Position numbers and translations under genes: made by a program | Assembly (NCBI GenBank): GCA_965214975.1 | Contig: OZ244055.1 | Coordinates: 1,364,001 to 1,428,000 of the forward strand | Direction: 5' to 3' | Length of the DNA: 64,000 nucleotides | Source of the DNA: JAJEBT01 sp965214975 | GTDB taxonomy: Bacteria > Pseudomonadota > Alphaproteobacteria > MPNO01 > UBA830 | In this document: positions 8,322-16,986 of the stretch, in pieces | Position numbering within the stretch: position 1 is the stretch's first letter | Layout of the letters: each line of letters begins with the position of its first letter | The notes under the pieces: generated by a model | What the model was told of the DNA's origin: nothing | The model's database searches: none | The model's input: only the letters and a program-made list of their open reading frames with translations

Positions 8322-8570
8322 TCAAGCAAGCGGCCCGGACGCGAGATCCGACACCGTTCCGGCGGCCGCCTCCAAGCCATTCACCAGAACGGAAAGCACC
8401 GAACCGAAAACGCCAAACGCGGCCAAAACCAGCAACAGCACAACGAGCACGAAAAACGGCGCGACTGTCATCCCGGCGCCGAGCCAGAGTCCCAGGGCGA
8501 ACGGCTTCGCGACCGTGACCGTCAGTTGCAGTTTCATGTGTCGCACTTCGGCATACGGGTTGTCGGTCAT
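8322..8570 (-). CDS. Small membrane protein, hypothetical
   Basis: An 82-residue frame with a hydrophobic core (LGAGMTVAPFFVLVVLLLVL then AAFGVFGSVLSVLVNGL) preceded by a short polar N-terminus (MTDNPYAEVRH). This looks like a one- or two-segment membrane protein. No family is recognised. A cysteine-free, coherent hydrophobic pattern argues for coding; the opposite strand gives only Arg/Pro-rich noise. It stands alone between the dehydrogenase and a non-coding gap. Confidence 0.45.
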   Translation of the reverse strand: MTDNPYAEVRHMKLQLTVTVAKPFALGLWLGAGMTVAPFFVLVVLLLVLAAFGVFGSVLSVLVNGLEAAAGTVSDLASGPLA

Positions 8571-9184
8571 GAAAGTTGTTCCTCAATAGTTGTTCCTCGC
8601 TTTCCGACGCGACGGCCCGCAAGTCCTCCAGGGACCGCCGTGGCAGGTCGTGCGGAACGGGTTGTCGGGACGTTCGGCGACCCGCTTCAGGCGGCCGCCG
8701 GCCGCGTGCCGGCTCCCGCGCCCGTCACCGTCACCCGCCAGGGCTTCGAATTCCGCCAACGGGCCTCTTCCATTCTGCTGCCCCCGGTCATGCCGCCGGC
8801 GATGGTCTGAGACGTGCAGGAAGCGGGTCGCGAGGGACTTCCTGATCATGCGACCCTTGCCAGCCGCGGAAGACCGCGAAATCCGTGACGCCCGAAGATC
8901 CTCCCGGTGCGCCGGAGAAGCGGGCGGTCTCCGATCCCGGTCGTCGGCCTCGTTCGGACGCAAACGCTCTCTTCGTCGGTCCGGGAGCCGAATCCCCCGG
9001 CCGGAACGACCGCCTTGACGCAACCTCTCCCGACCGGACGCGTTCGCATCTTAGCGGCCCGCCCGGGACGGGGCAAGGAATCCGCGCGCCGACGGGCGGA
9101 GACGCGGCGTTTCGAGGCTCCTTTGACCGGTTTCCGGCGCTCGTGTAGGTTCGTTTCCGGAACCGGTCCAGTCGGGGAGGCACC
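8571..9184. other. 614-bp gap with no supportable gene
   Basis: All frames translate to Arg/Pro/Ser-rich sequence with no family resemblance. The right end must contain the promoter of the first cupin gene, which has a clear Shine-Dalgarno (ggggagg at 9174-9180). No RNA element is recognised. Confidence 0.5.
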
Positions 9185-9787
9185 ATGGGCGAGACTCCGG
9201 ACAACGTCGGCCCGCAAACCGTCGAGCAGAGCGAACCCGGCCCCGGGCACAACCGGCCGAAGGAGGTCGTCTGGGAGCGCTGGCAGAAGAAACGGACCTT
9301 CGTGCGCGCGCTCGAGGGAACCTACGGCGAGCTCCAGCAGGGGCTGATGGACCAGCCCAGGATCTACAAGTCGGGCGACTGGCAGTGGAAAGGCGGGCCG
9401 CAGTTCTTCGACAAGCCCATCGTCAATCCGCAGCGCACCGACATCGCGCAGTCCATCGAGACCCATCTGTCCGTGATCGCGCCCGGAGGCACGGGCCAGC
9501 GGCACGGTCACATGAATTCCGCCCTCTTCTACGTGATTTCCGGCAGGGGCTACGACATCCACGACGGCAAGCGCCACGACTACGAGGCCGGCGACATCAT
9601 CATCGTCGAGAACGGGTGCGTGCACCAGCACTTCAACGCCTCCGACACCGAGGATCTGGTCTGTCTCGTCATGAAGGCCAAGCCGCTGTTCCTGTTCATG
9701 CACATGCTGTTCCAGAAGGTCGCGAAATACCCGCCCAAGGAACCGGTGCCCGGCTGGGAGCACTGGAAACCGCCGACGGATCTCTGA
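9185..9787 (+). CDS. Cupin domain protein
   Basis: 200 residues. One cupin barrel occupies about 85-185: the first motif is seen in GGTGQRHGHMNSALFYVISG with metal-ligand candidates H and H, and the second as YEAGDIIIVENGCVHQHFNA. It resembles gentisate-1,2-dioxygenase-like or quercetinase-like bicupin halves rather than sugar isomerases. It is followed 43 bp later by a second cupin gene with a matching C-terminal HQHFNA/QQHFNA motif, so the pair may form a heteromer or successive steps on one substrate. Substrate unknown. Confidence 0.8.
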   Translation: MGETPDNVGPQTVEQSEPGPGHNRPKEVVWERWQKKRTFVRALEGTYGELQQGLMDQPRIYKSGDWQWKGGPQFFDKPIVNPQRTDIAQSIETHLSVIAPGGTGQRHGHMNSALFYVISGRGYDIHDGKRHDYEAGDIIIVENGCVHQHFNASDTEDLVCLVMKAKPLFLFMHMLFQKVAKYPPKEPVPGWEHWKPPTDL

Positions 9788-9830
9788 ATCCGGCAGGCAG
9801 GACTTTCACGAACGCGCGAGAGGAACGGCG

Positions 9831-10433
9831 ATGGCGCATGAACGCGAAACGGCCCACGCGGGCGGCAACCGGTGCAGCTGGTACGCCGAGGAACTCGAGG
9901 AATCCGCCGAGTTCCGCAGAACCTACCGGCGGCGGCTTTCGGTGGTGAAGGCCGAGGACATGCCGTTCGAGAACTCCCCGGACGGGATCGTCAAGCACAT
10001 GGTCCACGAGAAGCAGAGCACCACGGAGAACTGCGTCGAGGCCTACATGCAGTTCATCCCCCCGGGCAGCCACACCGGAAAGCGCCGCATCCTCGCCGAG
10101 CAGATCCTGTTCGTGCTCGACGGCCGCGGCCACGACCTCCACTGGGACGTCGAGTACGATGTCGACATCGACTTCCACTGGTCCTGGAAGGAGGAACCGA
10201 GAAGGTTCGAGTGGGAGCGTGGCGACTTCATCTTCGTGCCGGCCTACTGCATGCAGCAGCACTTCAACGCCGACCCCGAAAACGAGGCGCGCCTGATCGT
10301 GATCACGAACAGGATCTTCAAGGCGATGGGGCTCAACTGGCTCGAGCAGATCGAGAACGCGCCGGAGTACGAGGGCGCGCTCGAGCCCATGCTGGCCGGG
10401 CCGGGCTGGCTGCCCGACACCCGCGACGGCTGA
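9831..10433 (+). CDS. Cupin domain protein, second of tandem pair
   Basis: 200 residues. The cupin core begins AYMQFIPPGSHTGKRR and ILFVLDGRGHDLHWD and ends WERGDFIFVPAYCMQQHFN; between them lies an acidic/aromatic insertion (VEYDVDIDFHWSWKEEP) not usual in a minimal cupin. The HxH of a standard first motif is not clear here (SHTGK), so metal binding may differ from its neighbour. Same length, spacing and ending as the upstream gene support a duplicated pair. Function not assignable beyond the cupin fold. Confidence 0.75.
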   Translation: MAHERETAHAGGNRCSWYAEELEESAEFRRTYRRRLSVVKAEDMPFENSPDGIVKHMVHEKQSTTENCVEAYMQFIPPGSHTGKRRILAEQILFVLDGRGHDLHWDVEYDVDIDFHWSWKEEPRRFEWERGDFIFVPAYCMQQHFNADPENEARLIVITNRIFKAMGLNWLEQIENAPEYEGALEPMLAGPGWLPDTRDG

Positions 10434-10454
10434 GACCTTTCCGGCGGGACCGTG

Positions 10455-10925
10455 TCAGGCGCGGATCCGTCCGTCGAAACGCTCCACCGCGTCGATGCCG
10501 AGCCTGCGCGGCGCGGCGTCCACGCGCACGTTCCTCACGTCCCGGTCGAAGGCGACCACCTGCAGCAGCTCGAGCTCCTCGTCGCCGCAGCTCTCGAACC
10601 GGTACCGGGCATTGCGCGGCATCGCGATCCCTTCGTGGCGCCCGAACTCGCCCAGGATCTCGTCGCCGGGGCCGTAGAACCGCACCCTGCCCTGCAGCAC
10701 CATCCAGAAACCGTCCATCCCCGTGTGCGAATGGAGGTTGTTGTCCCCTCCCTCCTTCACCACCTGCACCGCTCCGCGGAGAATGTCGGTCTGGCACAGG
10801 GACACGATCACCTTGGGCGCTTCCCGGACTTCCGGCCGGACGTAGGAGAACTTCTGCGGGGCCCGCGGAACCGCGCCCTTCGCGCGGGCGGCCTTCCGGT
10901 CGCGCCCGCCATCCGTTCCGCTCAT
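10455..10925 (-). CDS. Cupin domain protein
   Basis: 156 residues from the ATG at 10925. The core motifs are DNNLHSHTGMDGFWMVLQG (first cupin motif with HSH) and GRHEGIAMPRNARYRFESCG (second motif). This is the single-domain arrangement found in dioxygenase-like or regulatory cupins. It converges on the tandem cupins with a 21-bp gap. The clustering of cupin genes from 9.2 to 18.7 kb with a UbiD decarboxylase suggests an aromatic-acid pathway, but that is inference. Confidence 0.75.
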   Translation of the reverse strand: MSGTDGGRDRKAARAKGAVPRAPQKFSYVRPEVREAPKVIVSLCQTDILRGAVQVVKEGGDNNLHSHTGMDGFWMVLQGRVRFYGPGDEILGEFGRHEGIAMPRNARYRFESCGDEELELLQVVAFDRDVRNVRVDAAPRRLGIDAVERFDGRIRA

Positions 10926-11165
10926 CCGCGCCTCCTCCGCCGTGGATCCGGCCCGTTCCGGGACGGACATTCTACCCGGCGCTCCGAAGCCGGGAAACGT
11001 CCGCGTTCCCGGGGCCGCCGCCGGATGCCGTCGAAGCGTCCCGGCGGCGGCGCGCGCGCCGGCAACCGGACGCCAGGCGCGGGAACCGCGAAAATCGTGC
11101 ACGCCGGCGCCGTCCGGCGGTCGGCGCCGCACCGCACCGCTGCCAACACCGAAGGAGAAGCCGTC

Positions 11166-11453
11166 ATGAGCGCGTACATCATCACCAACGCCGAGGTCTT
11201 CGATCACGACGCCTACGGCGAGTACGGGAAACTCGCCCCGGACGCGATCCGCAGGCACGGCGGGGAATTCCTCGCGCGCGGCGGCGCGGCCGAGGTTCTG
11301 GAAGGAAGCTGGACCGCCCACCGGGTCGTGGTCGTCCGGTTCGACACCGTCGAGCAGGCGAAGGCCATGTACGATTCGCCCGAATACCAGGCCGCCAAGG
11401 CCAGGCGCGAAGGGGCCGCGGACTTCAACATGATGGTCGTGGAGGGCGTGTGA
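11166..11453 (+). CDS. DUF1330 domain protein
   Basis: 95 residues, a ferredoxin-like alpha/beta fold of the dimeric alpha/beta-barrel superfamily. Family-typical stretches are YIITNAEVFDHDAYGEY, EGSWTAHRVVVVRFDTVEQA and YDSPEYQAAKARREGAA. The role of DUF1330 proteins is unknown. The start has a good Shine-Dalgarno (aaggag at 11153). A single transcription unit is likely. Confidence 0.9.
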   Translation: MSAYIITNAEVFDHDAYGEYGKLAPDAIRRHGGEFLARGGAAEVLEGSWTAHRVVVVRFDTVEQAKAMYDSPEYQAAKARREGAADFNMMVVEGV

Positions 11454-11468
11454 ACGCCCGCGCCGCGC

Positions 11469-11657
11469 TCAGTTTCCGGGAGCGGCGAACAGGTAGAGCG
11501 AGACCGCCGCGAGCGCCAGTCCGCCGTTGAGCGGCCAGAAACCGCGCCGGCGGCTCCGGTCGTCGCGCTTCCGGTCGGCGAGCAGCCGCAGCCCCGACGC
11601 CGCCAGGAGGACGCCGGCGCCCAGCATGGCCCCCAGAACGAGCGGCCCGGGATTCAT
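11469..11657 (-). CDS. Small two-segment membrane protein, hypothetical
   Basis: 62 residues with two hydrophobic segments (LVLGAMLGAGVLLAASGLRL and NGGLALAAVSLYLFAA) separated by a strongly basic loop (DRKRDDRSRRR). Its ATG overlaps the stop of the CinA-like gene (ATGA), which supports translation. No family recognised. Confidence 0.6.
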   Translation of the reverse strand: MNPGPLVLGAMLGAGVLLAASGLRLLADRKRDDRSRRRGFWPLNGGLALAAVSLYLFAAPGN

Positions 11658-12457
11658 TCCTGCTCGTCCGGGTGGGACTGGCGCTGGGCGCTGGCCAGAT
11701 CCTCCTCCACGGGGCTGCCCCCGATCTCGGCCAGCGACCGCTTCAGCTCGGCGATGGCCGCGCCGATGCGGCGCGGGTCGGTTCCGCGGGCGACGACCGA
11801 CACCCGGTAGCCCTCGTCCCGCATCTGCGGGTAGGAGCCGATGTCGACGTCCTCGAAGCGCGCCTGGATCCGGGCGAGCGGTTCGGCGATCGTCCCTTCC
11901 GGGAGATCGACCGCGATTCCCCGCGACCGCATGACGGCGCCGCCCCGGAGGTGCTTTTTCGCCTCGTCGAACATCGCGTGCATGATGCGCGGCACCCCGG
12001 CCATCACGAAGACGTTGCCGATCCTGTAGCCCGGCGCCGCGCTGACCTCGTTCCTGAGCAGCACCGCGCCCTCCGGAAACGTCGCCATGCGCAGCCGCGC
12101 CTCGTTCATGTCCGGACGGCCGCGTTTCGCCATGTAGCTCTGCAGAAGGGCGACGATCTCGGAATCGCGGTACATGCCGACGCCGAAAGCCTCGGCGACG
12201 CACTCCGACGTGATGTCGTCGTGGGTCGGGCCGATGCCGCCCGTGGTGAACACGTAGTCGAACCTGGCGCGGCATTCGTTGACCGTCGCGACGATCGTCT
12301 CCCTGACGTCGGGGACGACGCGGGCCTCCCGCATCTGCACGCCGACCTCGTTGAGGCCGGCCGCCAGATGGGAAAGGTTGCGATCCTGCGTGCGCCCCGA
12401 AAGGATCTCGTTGCCGATCAGGATCAGGCATGCCGTTACGGTTCTGTCCGCGACCAT
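11654..12457 (-). CDS. CinA-like molybdopterin-binding domain protein
   Basis: 267 residues matching the N-terminal half of CinA (MoaB/MogA-like fold): ILIGNEILSGRTQDRN at the N-terminus, TTGGIGPTHDDITSE in the centre and VFVMAGVPRIMHAMF near residue 150. The C-terminal deamidase domain of full CinA is absent, as in many alphaproteobacterial stand-alone versions. Proposed roles of the family are nucleotide pyrophosphatase or pterin-type binding. It is divergent from sfsA across 80 bp, which must hold both promoters, and is translationally coupled to the small membrane protein. Confidence 0.85.
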   Translation of the reverse strand: MVADRTVTACLILIGNEILSGRTQDRNLSHLAAGLNEVGVQMREARVVPDVRETIVATVNECRARFDYVFTTGGIGPTHDDITSECVAEAFGVGMYRDSEIVALLQSYMAKRGRPDMNEARLRMATFPEGAVLLRNEVSAAPGYRIGNVFVMAGVPRIMHAMFDEAKKHLRGGAVMRSRGIAVDLPEGTIAEPLARIQARFEDVDIGSYPQMRDEGYRVSVVARGTDPRRIGAAIAELKRSLAEIGGSPVEEDLASAQRQSHPDEQE

Positions 12458-12537
12458 CCGTCCTCCGGGATCGATCCGTCTGTATAGACGACGGCAGACG
12501 CCGTTGAAAGCGTCCCGGACCGCGCCTATGGTCGGCC

Positions 12538-13269
12538 ATGGAGTTCTCCGAGCCTCTCGTCCGGGGCCGCCTCGTCAGGCGCTACAAGCGCTTCCTGGCC
12601 GATGTCGCGCTCGACGGCGACCGGACCGTGACCGCGCATTGCCCGAATCCGGGAAGCATGCTCGGCGCCCTGGAACCCGGCTCGGAGGTCTGGCTGTCGC
12701 CGGCGTCCAATCCGAAGCGGAAGCTCCGCTACACCTGGGAGATGATCCGCGTCGGCGAGCATCTGGTCGGCGTCAACACGCACAATCCCAACCGGCTCGT
12801 CGAGGAGGCCGTGGCGGCCGGACGCGTTCCCGAGCTCGCGGGCTACGCCCGCCTCCGGCGCGAGATCCGCTACGGCCGGAACTCCCGCATCGACATCCTG
12901 CTCGAGGACGCCGGAAAACCGGACTGCTACGTGGAGATCAAGAACGTGCAGCTGATGCGCAGGGCCGGACTCGCCGAGTTTCCGGACGCGGTGTCCGTGC
13001 GCGCCGCCAAGCACCAGGGCGAGCTCGCCGCCATGGTCGCGTCCGGAGCCCGCGCCGTCACGTTCTACCTCTGCCAGCGCCAGGACTGCGACGGTTTCCG
13101 CATCGCCGACGACATCGACCCGAACTACGCGAAGGCCTCCGCCGACGCCCTAGGCGCCGGGGTGGAAGCGCTCTGCTACGGGTGTATACTGAGTCCCCGA
13201 GAGATCGCCCTTGACCGCAGGCTGCCTGTCCTCGGACAGTCGGCGCCGCGGCGCCACGGAACGCCCTGA
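12538..13269 (+). CDS. sfsA: Sugar fermentation stimulation protein SfsA
   Basis: 243 residues, near the usual length. Family motifs are RRYKRFLADV, TAHCPNPGSMLG, VGVNTHNPNRLVEEA, YVEIKNVQL and DFPDA-like EFPDAVSVRAAKH. The E-x-K motif and upstream acidic residues indicate a restriction-endonuclease-like catalytic core with an OB-like N-terminus; the E. coli protein binds DNA. It lies 8 bp upstream of map, a common alphaproteobacterial pair, so both are probably cotranscribed. Confidence 0.95.
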   Translation: MEFSEPLVRGRLVRRYKRFLADVALDGDRTVTAHCPNPGSMLGALEPGSEVWLSPASNPKRKLRYTWEMIRVGEHLVGVNTHNPNRLVEEAVAAGRVPELAGYARLRREIRYGRNSRIDILLEDAGKPDCYVEIKNVQLMRRAGLAEFPDAVSVRAAKHQGELAAMVASGARAVTFYLCQRQDCDGFRIADDIDPNYAKASADALGAGVEALCYGCILSPREIALDRRLPVLGQSAPRRHGTP

Positions 13270-13277
13270 CGATTCCC

Positions 13278-14144
13278 ATGAACGAGACGCACGCCATTCG
13301 ACCGGCCGACGCGCTGCCGCCCGGAATCGTGATCCACGGCCCCGAGGAATTCGAGGGCATGCGCAGGGCCGGCCGGCTCGCCGCCGAATGCCTCGACATG
13401 ATCACCGAACACGTCGTCAAGGGGGTGACCACGGGAGAGCTCGACCGGCTCTGCCACAACTTCATCGTCTCCCGCGGCGCGACGCCGGCCCCGCTCGGCT
13501 ACCGCGGTTTCCCGAAATCGATCTGCACCTCGGTCAACCACGTGGTCTGCCACGGCATCCCCGGAAACAGGATCCTGCGCAACGGCGACATCGTCAACAT
13601 CGACGTGACCACGATCCTCGACGGCTGGCACGGCGACACGTCGCGCATGTACGTGATCGGAAAGGCGGAGCGCAGGGCCCAGCTTCTCATCGACGTGACC
13701 CACGAGGCCCTCATGCGGGCGATCGAGGTCGTCCGGCCCGGCGCGACGCTCGGAGACGTCGGCCACGTCATCCAGGAATTCGTCGAGAAGGAACGCGCCA
13801 AGGAGCATTTCAGCATCGTCGAGAGCTTCTGCGGACACGGACTCGGGCGCGCGTTCCACGCCGCCCCCAGCGTCCCGCACTACGGCAACGCCGGCGAGGG
13901 CATGCGTCTTCGCGAGGGCATGTTCTTCACGATCGAGCCGATGATCAACGCGGGAGGCCCGGACACCAAGATCCTTTCGGACAGCTGGACCGCGATCACC
14001 AGGGACCGTTCCCTGAGCGCCCAGTTCGAGCACTCCCTCGGCGTGACGGCCGACGGCTGCGAGATCTTCACCCTGTCGCCCGGGGAGCTGCACAAGCCGC
14101 CCTACGGGCTCCCGACGGACCGGCCGGCTCAGAAGGCTCCCTGA
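13278..14144 (+). CDS. map: Type I methionine aminopeptidase
   Basis: 288 residues. It removes the initiator methionine from nascent proteins. The dinuclear metal ligands are visible: VNIDVTTILDGWHGDTSRMY (two Asp), CGHGLGRAFH (His), MFFTIEPMI (Glu) and FEHSLGVT (Glu). The substrate-pocket cysteine region SICTSVNHVVCHGIP is standard. The 3' end overlaps the convergent metallo-beta-lactamase-fold gene by 16 bp, so neither gene has an intergenic terminator. Confidence 0.97.
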   Translation: MNETHAIRPADALPPGIVIHGPEEFEGMRRAGRLAAECLDMITEHVVKGVTTGELDRLCHNFIVSRGATPAPLGYRGFPKSICTSVNHVVCHGIPGNRILRNGDIVNIDVTTILDGWHGDTSRMYVIGKAERRAQLLIDVTHEALMRAIEVVRPGATLGDVGHVIQEFVEKERAKEHFSIVESFCGHGLGRAFHAAPSVPHYGNAGEGMRLREGMFFTIEPMINAGGPDTKILSDSWTAITRDRSLSAQFEHSLGVTADGCEIFTLSPGELHKPPYGLPTDRPAQKAP

Positions 14145-14938
14145 AGAAAGAGCACCTCGGGCTTTCCCGGCATGGTGCGCAGGCTGACCGTGATCGTGTC
14201 GCCGTCGTGCCAGCGCACCGGCCATTTTTCCCTGGCCCGGGCCACGAACGCCTCGACGCCCCCGCTGGAGCCGAAGTGCATCGGGATCACGAGGCGAGCC
14301 CGGATGTCGTCCAGGACGCGAAAGAGCTCGTCGTGGCTCATGGTCCACATGCCGTCGATCGGCGCGAACGCGACATCGATGATTCCGAGCTCGCGGAGCT
14401 GCTCCCGCGACAGGTAGTGATGCAGGTGGCTGATGTGCGCAAGGCACAGCCCCACGGCCTCGACGACGAACATGGAGTTGCCGTTGGCGAGCCTTCCGCC
14501 GCCGGTGTCGCGCAGGTTCGTGGGCACGTTGCGCACGCGGAGGTCGCGGAATCTCAGGTTGTGGCGGGCGATCCCGCCCGCCGGATCCCAGCCCCGCAGG
14601 ACATGGGCGATCGCCTCTTCCGGAGCGAACGAGAAATGCGTGTCGTGCGCGTTGTTCATGGTCGCGATGTGCGGCGCGCGCGCGCCGCGCACGTGGTCGT
14701 TGTAGTCGGTGTGGACGACAGCGCCGCGCGGGCTCTCGATCTCGAAGGTCGAGTGCCCGATGAAGCGTATCCGCAGGCTGTGCGCCGGAACGCCTCCGGC
14801 CCCCGCGCTGGCGTGCGCCAGCAGGGAACCGAAGGAGCCGCCGCCGGCCATGCCCGCGCAGGACGCGAGAGCCCCGGGCACCGCCCCCGGCCAGCACCAC
14901 GCCAGCAGCAGCCACATCCCGAACGCCAGCCGCGTCAT
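14129..14938 (-). CDS. Metallo-beta-lactamase-fold protein (UlaG-like), exported
   Basis: 269 residues with an N-terminal signal-like segment (LAFGMWLLLAWCWPGAVPGAL), so probably exported. The UlaG-type start RIRFIGHSTFEIESPRG is clear, but the canonical HxHxDH is not: the region reads TDYNDHVRG and later NNAHDTHFS. Further candidate ligands are HISHLHHYLS and MHFGSSGG. It is therefore an MBL-fold protein with an altered metal site; hydrolase activity is uncertain. The final LFLQGAF overlaps map. Confidence 0.75.
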   Translation of the reverse strand: MTRLAFGMWLLLAWCWPGAVPGALASCAGMAGGGSFGSLLAHASAGAGGVPAHSLRIRFIGHSTFEIESPRGAVVHTDYNDHVRGARAPHIATMNNAHDTHFSFAPEEAIAHVLRGWDPAGGIARHNLRFRDLRVRNVPTNLRDTGGGRLANGNSMFVVEAVGLCLAHISHLHHYLSREQLRELGIIDVAFAPIDGMWTMSHDELFRVLDDIRARLVIPMHFGSSGGVEAFVARAREKWPVRWHDGDTITVSLRTMPGKPEVLFLQGAF

Positions 14939-15158
14939 GGCGCCACGCCTCCTCCTCCCGGGCCCGCCGTCGCGCGGGCCGAAGGTCGTCGGAAGGATCC
15001 GCCGGCACCCGGGGCGGCGCTTCCGACGACTCGCGAGACCATAGCCCGCCCCCGGATCCGCGCAAGCTGTCCCATCGCGCGGAACCGGAGGCGTCCGCGG
15101 CCCCGCCGGGGGAAGAGGGAGCGGCGGGAGGCGCCGGCGGCGCCTCCCGCCGACCCGG

Positions 15159-16737
15159 CTAGCGGCCCGTGCGGGCGAGACTCTGCACCCACCCCCTCAT
15201 CCGTCCCTTGGCGTTGGCGATCTGGGCATCGTCAAACCATTTCGACAGGGAGACCTTGTCGACCGCGTAGACCGGCCGCAAAAAGTCGCTCTCGTAGCCG
15301 AAGGGGACGGTGGCGTCGATTCCCATGCCGCCCTCGAAACGGGTGTTCGACGCCGTCCATTCCTTGTCTCCCGCGGTCATCCGCTCCGCGGGCATGAAGG
15401 TCTGCCCGCGCCCGCCCGGGATCGGGTTGAGAATGTCCGTGTGCGGGTTCACGCGGGTCGTCAGGTTCCACATGATGTCGTCCATGTCGTAGGGGTCGGT
15501 GTCCTCGGACACGGCAAAGCACAGCCGCGACCCCTGGGAAGTCGAGAGAATCGCCGACATGAAGTTGCGCTGCCAGCCCTCGTCGATCCGGTTGCGCTTC
15601 CTGACCTGGATGATCGCGCCGCCCCAGTCGGTCATGCAGTAGGGGATCACCACGTCCTGGATGATGCCCGGCTGCATGCGCTCGCAGAGCGCGAACATGG
15701 CCGCCTCGCGCACCGTCGTGTCGATGTTGTGGTCGTCGAGCGTGTGCACGCCAAGCGCGAAGATGATGGGCTTCGTCGCCGGCTTGCGCATGGTGACCGC
15801 GGTGACGTGGAAGGTCGGCGCCTTGTAGGCCCTTGCCCATGTAGCCGGCCCATTCGGGATGGAAGTGGAAACGGCCCTGGACCCCGGCCTCCTCCGATTC
15901 CGCGGTCTCGTAGCGGCGGTCGCGCGGGTTGACGTAGCCCTCGAGGACGACCTCGCTGTCGGCGACCGCGTAGGCGTCGACGGTGCGCGCCTTGACGAGG
16001 CGGACGGGCTGGCCCTGCACCGCGCCGGCGATGCCGATCTCGTCGCACCCCTGCGGCAGGATCACGTAGTCGAACCCCGCCCCGGCCAGAAGCGTGCAGC
16101 TCGGCGGCAGCCCGAAACACATCGTGATCGGCACCGGCTCGTCGTCCTTGTAGTGCCTGGAGACCACCTGCCACATGTGGGAGCCGGGCGAGATCTGGAA
16201 CGTGCCGACATTGCCCCAGCGAAAGTTCATGCGGTTGTAGCCGAGGTCCGTGCCGCCGTCGAAATACTTGCCGGCGACCACGCGGTTGCCCGAGCCGACC
16301 GTGAGCTCGGGCTCGTACTCGGTGTGCCTGATCGGGACCATGAACTCGTTGACGTCGGCCGGGTTCTCGATCACCTCCTCCTGGCAAGGGGCCTCGTCCT
16401 GGCCGATCTCGACCGGGGCGAGCGGGTGCTCGAGCGCCCAGGCGAGCTTGCGCGTGCGGTCGGTGTCGTCGGTCCAGCCGAACATCTTGTTGATGATGTC
16501 CATGTCCCCGAACAGGTTGGTGACGACGCGGTGGTTCGGCTTGCCCCGGACGCTGTTGAACAGCATCGGGCATCCGCCGTCGAGGTTCTTCTGGATCGCC
16601 GTGATCTCGAGATCGGGATCCACCTCCACGTCGGTCTCGATGAGATCCCCTTCCTGCTTGAGCCACTCGAGGGTGCCCCTGAGGTCGATGATCAGTTCCG
16701 AGGCCATCCCCGGCATTTCCATCGTCGCTGCGCACAT
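15159..16737 (-). pseudogene. UbiD family decarboxylase, interrupted by one extra base
   Basis: UbiD enzymes decarboxylate aromatic or unsaturated acids using prenylated FMN. The ATG at 16737 follows agaaggaga. The first frame runs through EITAIQKNLDGGCPMLFNSV, TDLGYNRMNFRWGNVGTFQI and ILPQGCDEIGIAGA to EWAGYMGK. There a C-run at 15830-15832 (ccc, expected cc) shifts the frame. Removing one base restores GKAYKAPTFHVTAVTMRKP and the C-terminal half (GVHTLDDHNIDTTV, PYCMTDWGGAIIQVRKRN, DTDPYDMDDIMWNL). As written the gene is broken; only one base separates it from a full-length protein of about 525 residues. Downstream of the shift an ATG at 15791 could give a separate 210-residue product. Confidence 0.9.
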
Positions 16738-16767
16738 GGTCGTTCTTCTCCTTCTGCTGCTTCGGTG

Positions 16768-16818
16768 GCCGCGTTTGTCGGCGGCGGAAGCGGGACGGTA
16801 GCCGCGTTTGTCGGCGGC
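16768..16818. repeat. Two 18-bp direct repeats, 33-bp period
   Basis: The unit gccgcgtttgtcggcggc occurs at 16768-16785 and 16801-16818, upstream of the ubiD start. Spacing is 33 bp, so both copies face the same side of the helix roughly three turns apart. They could be regulator sites or a chance duplication. Confidence 0.5.
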
Positions 16819-16986
16819 CGGAAAAGCCCGTCCGGAAGCCGTGTTCCGGAGCGGGCGCGGGCGTCGGGCCCGCACGGCGGGATCCGTCGCGGCGGGCGGC
16901 AGGGGCCGGGCCGGCGACAGGGGCCGTCCGCCTTGTTATCCGAAGCCGCCCCCGCGGACAAGCCGGGGCGGAGCCCCGACAGGCGC

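Noticed and set aside
8583..9023. Open frames in the 8.6-9.2 kb gap
   Set aside because: Arg-rich composition, overlapping frames on both strands, no start context or family.
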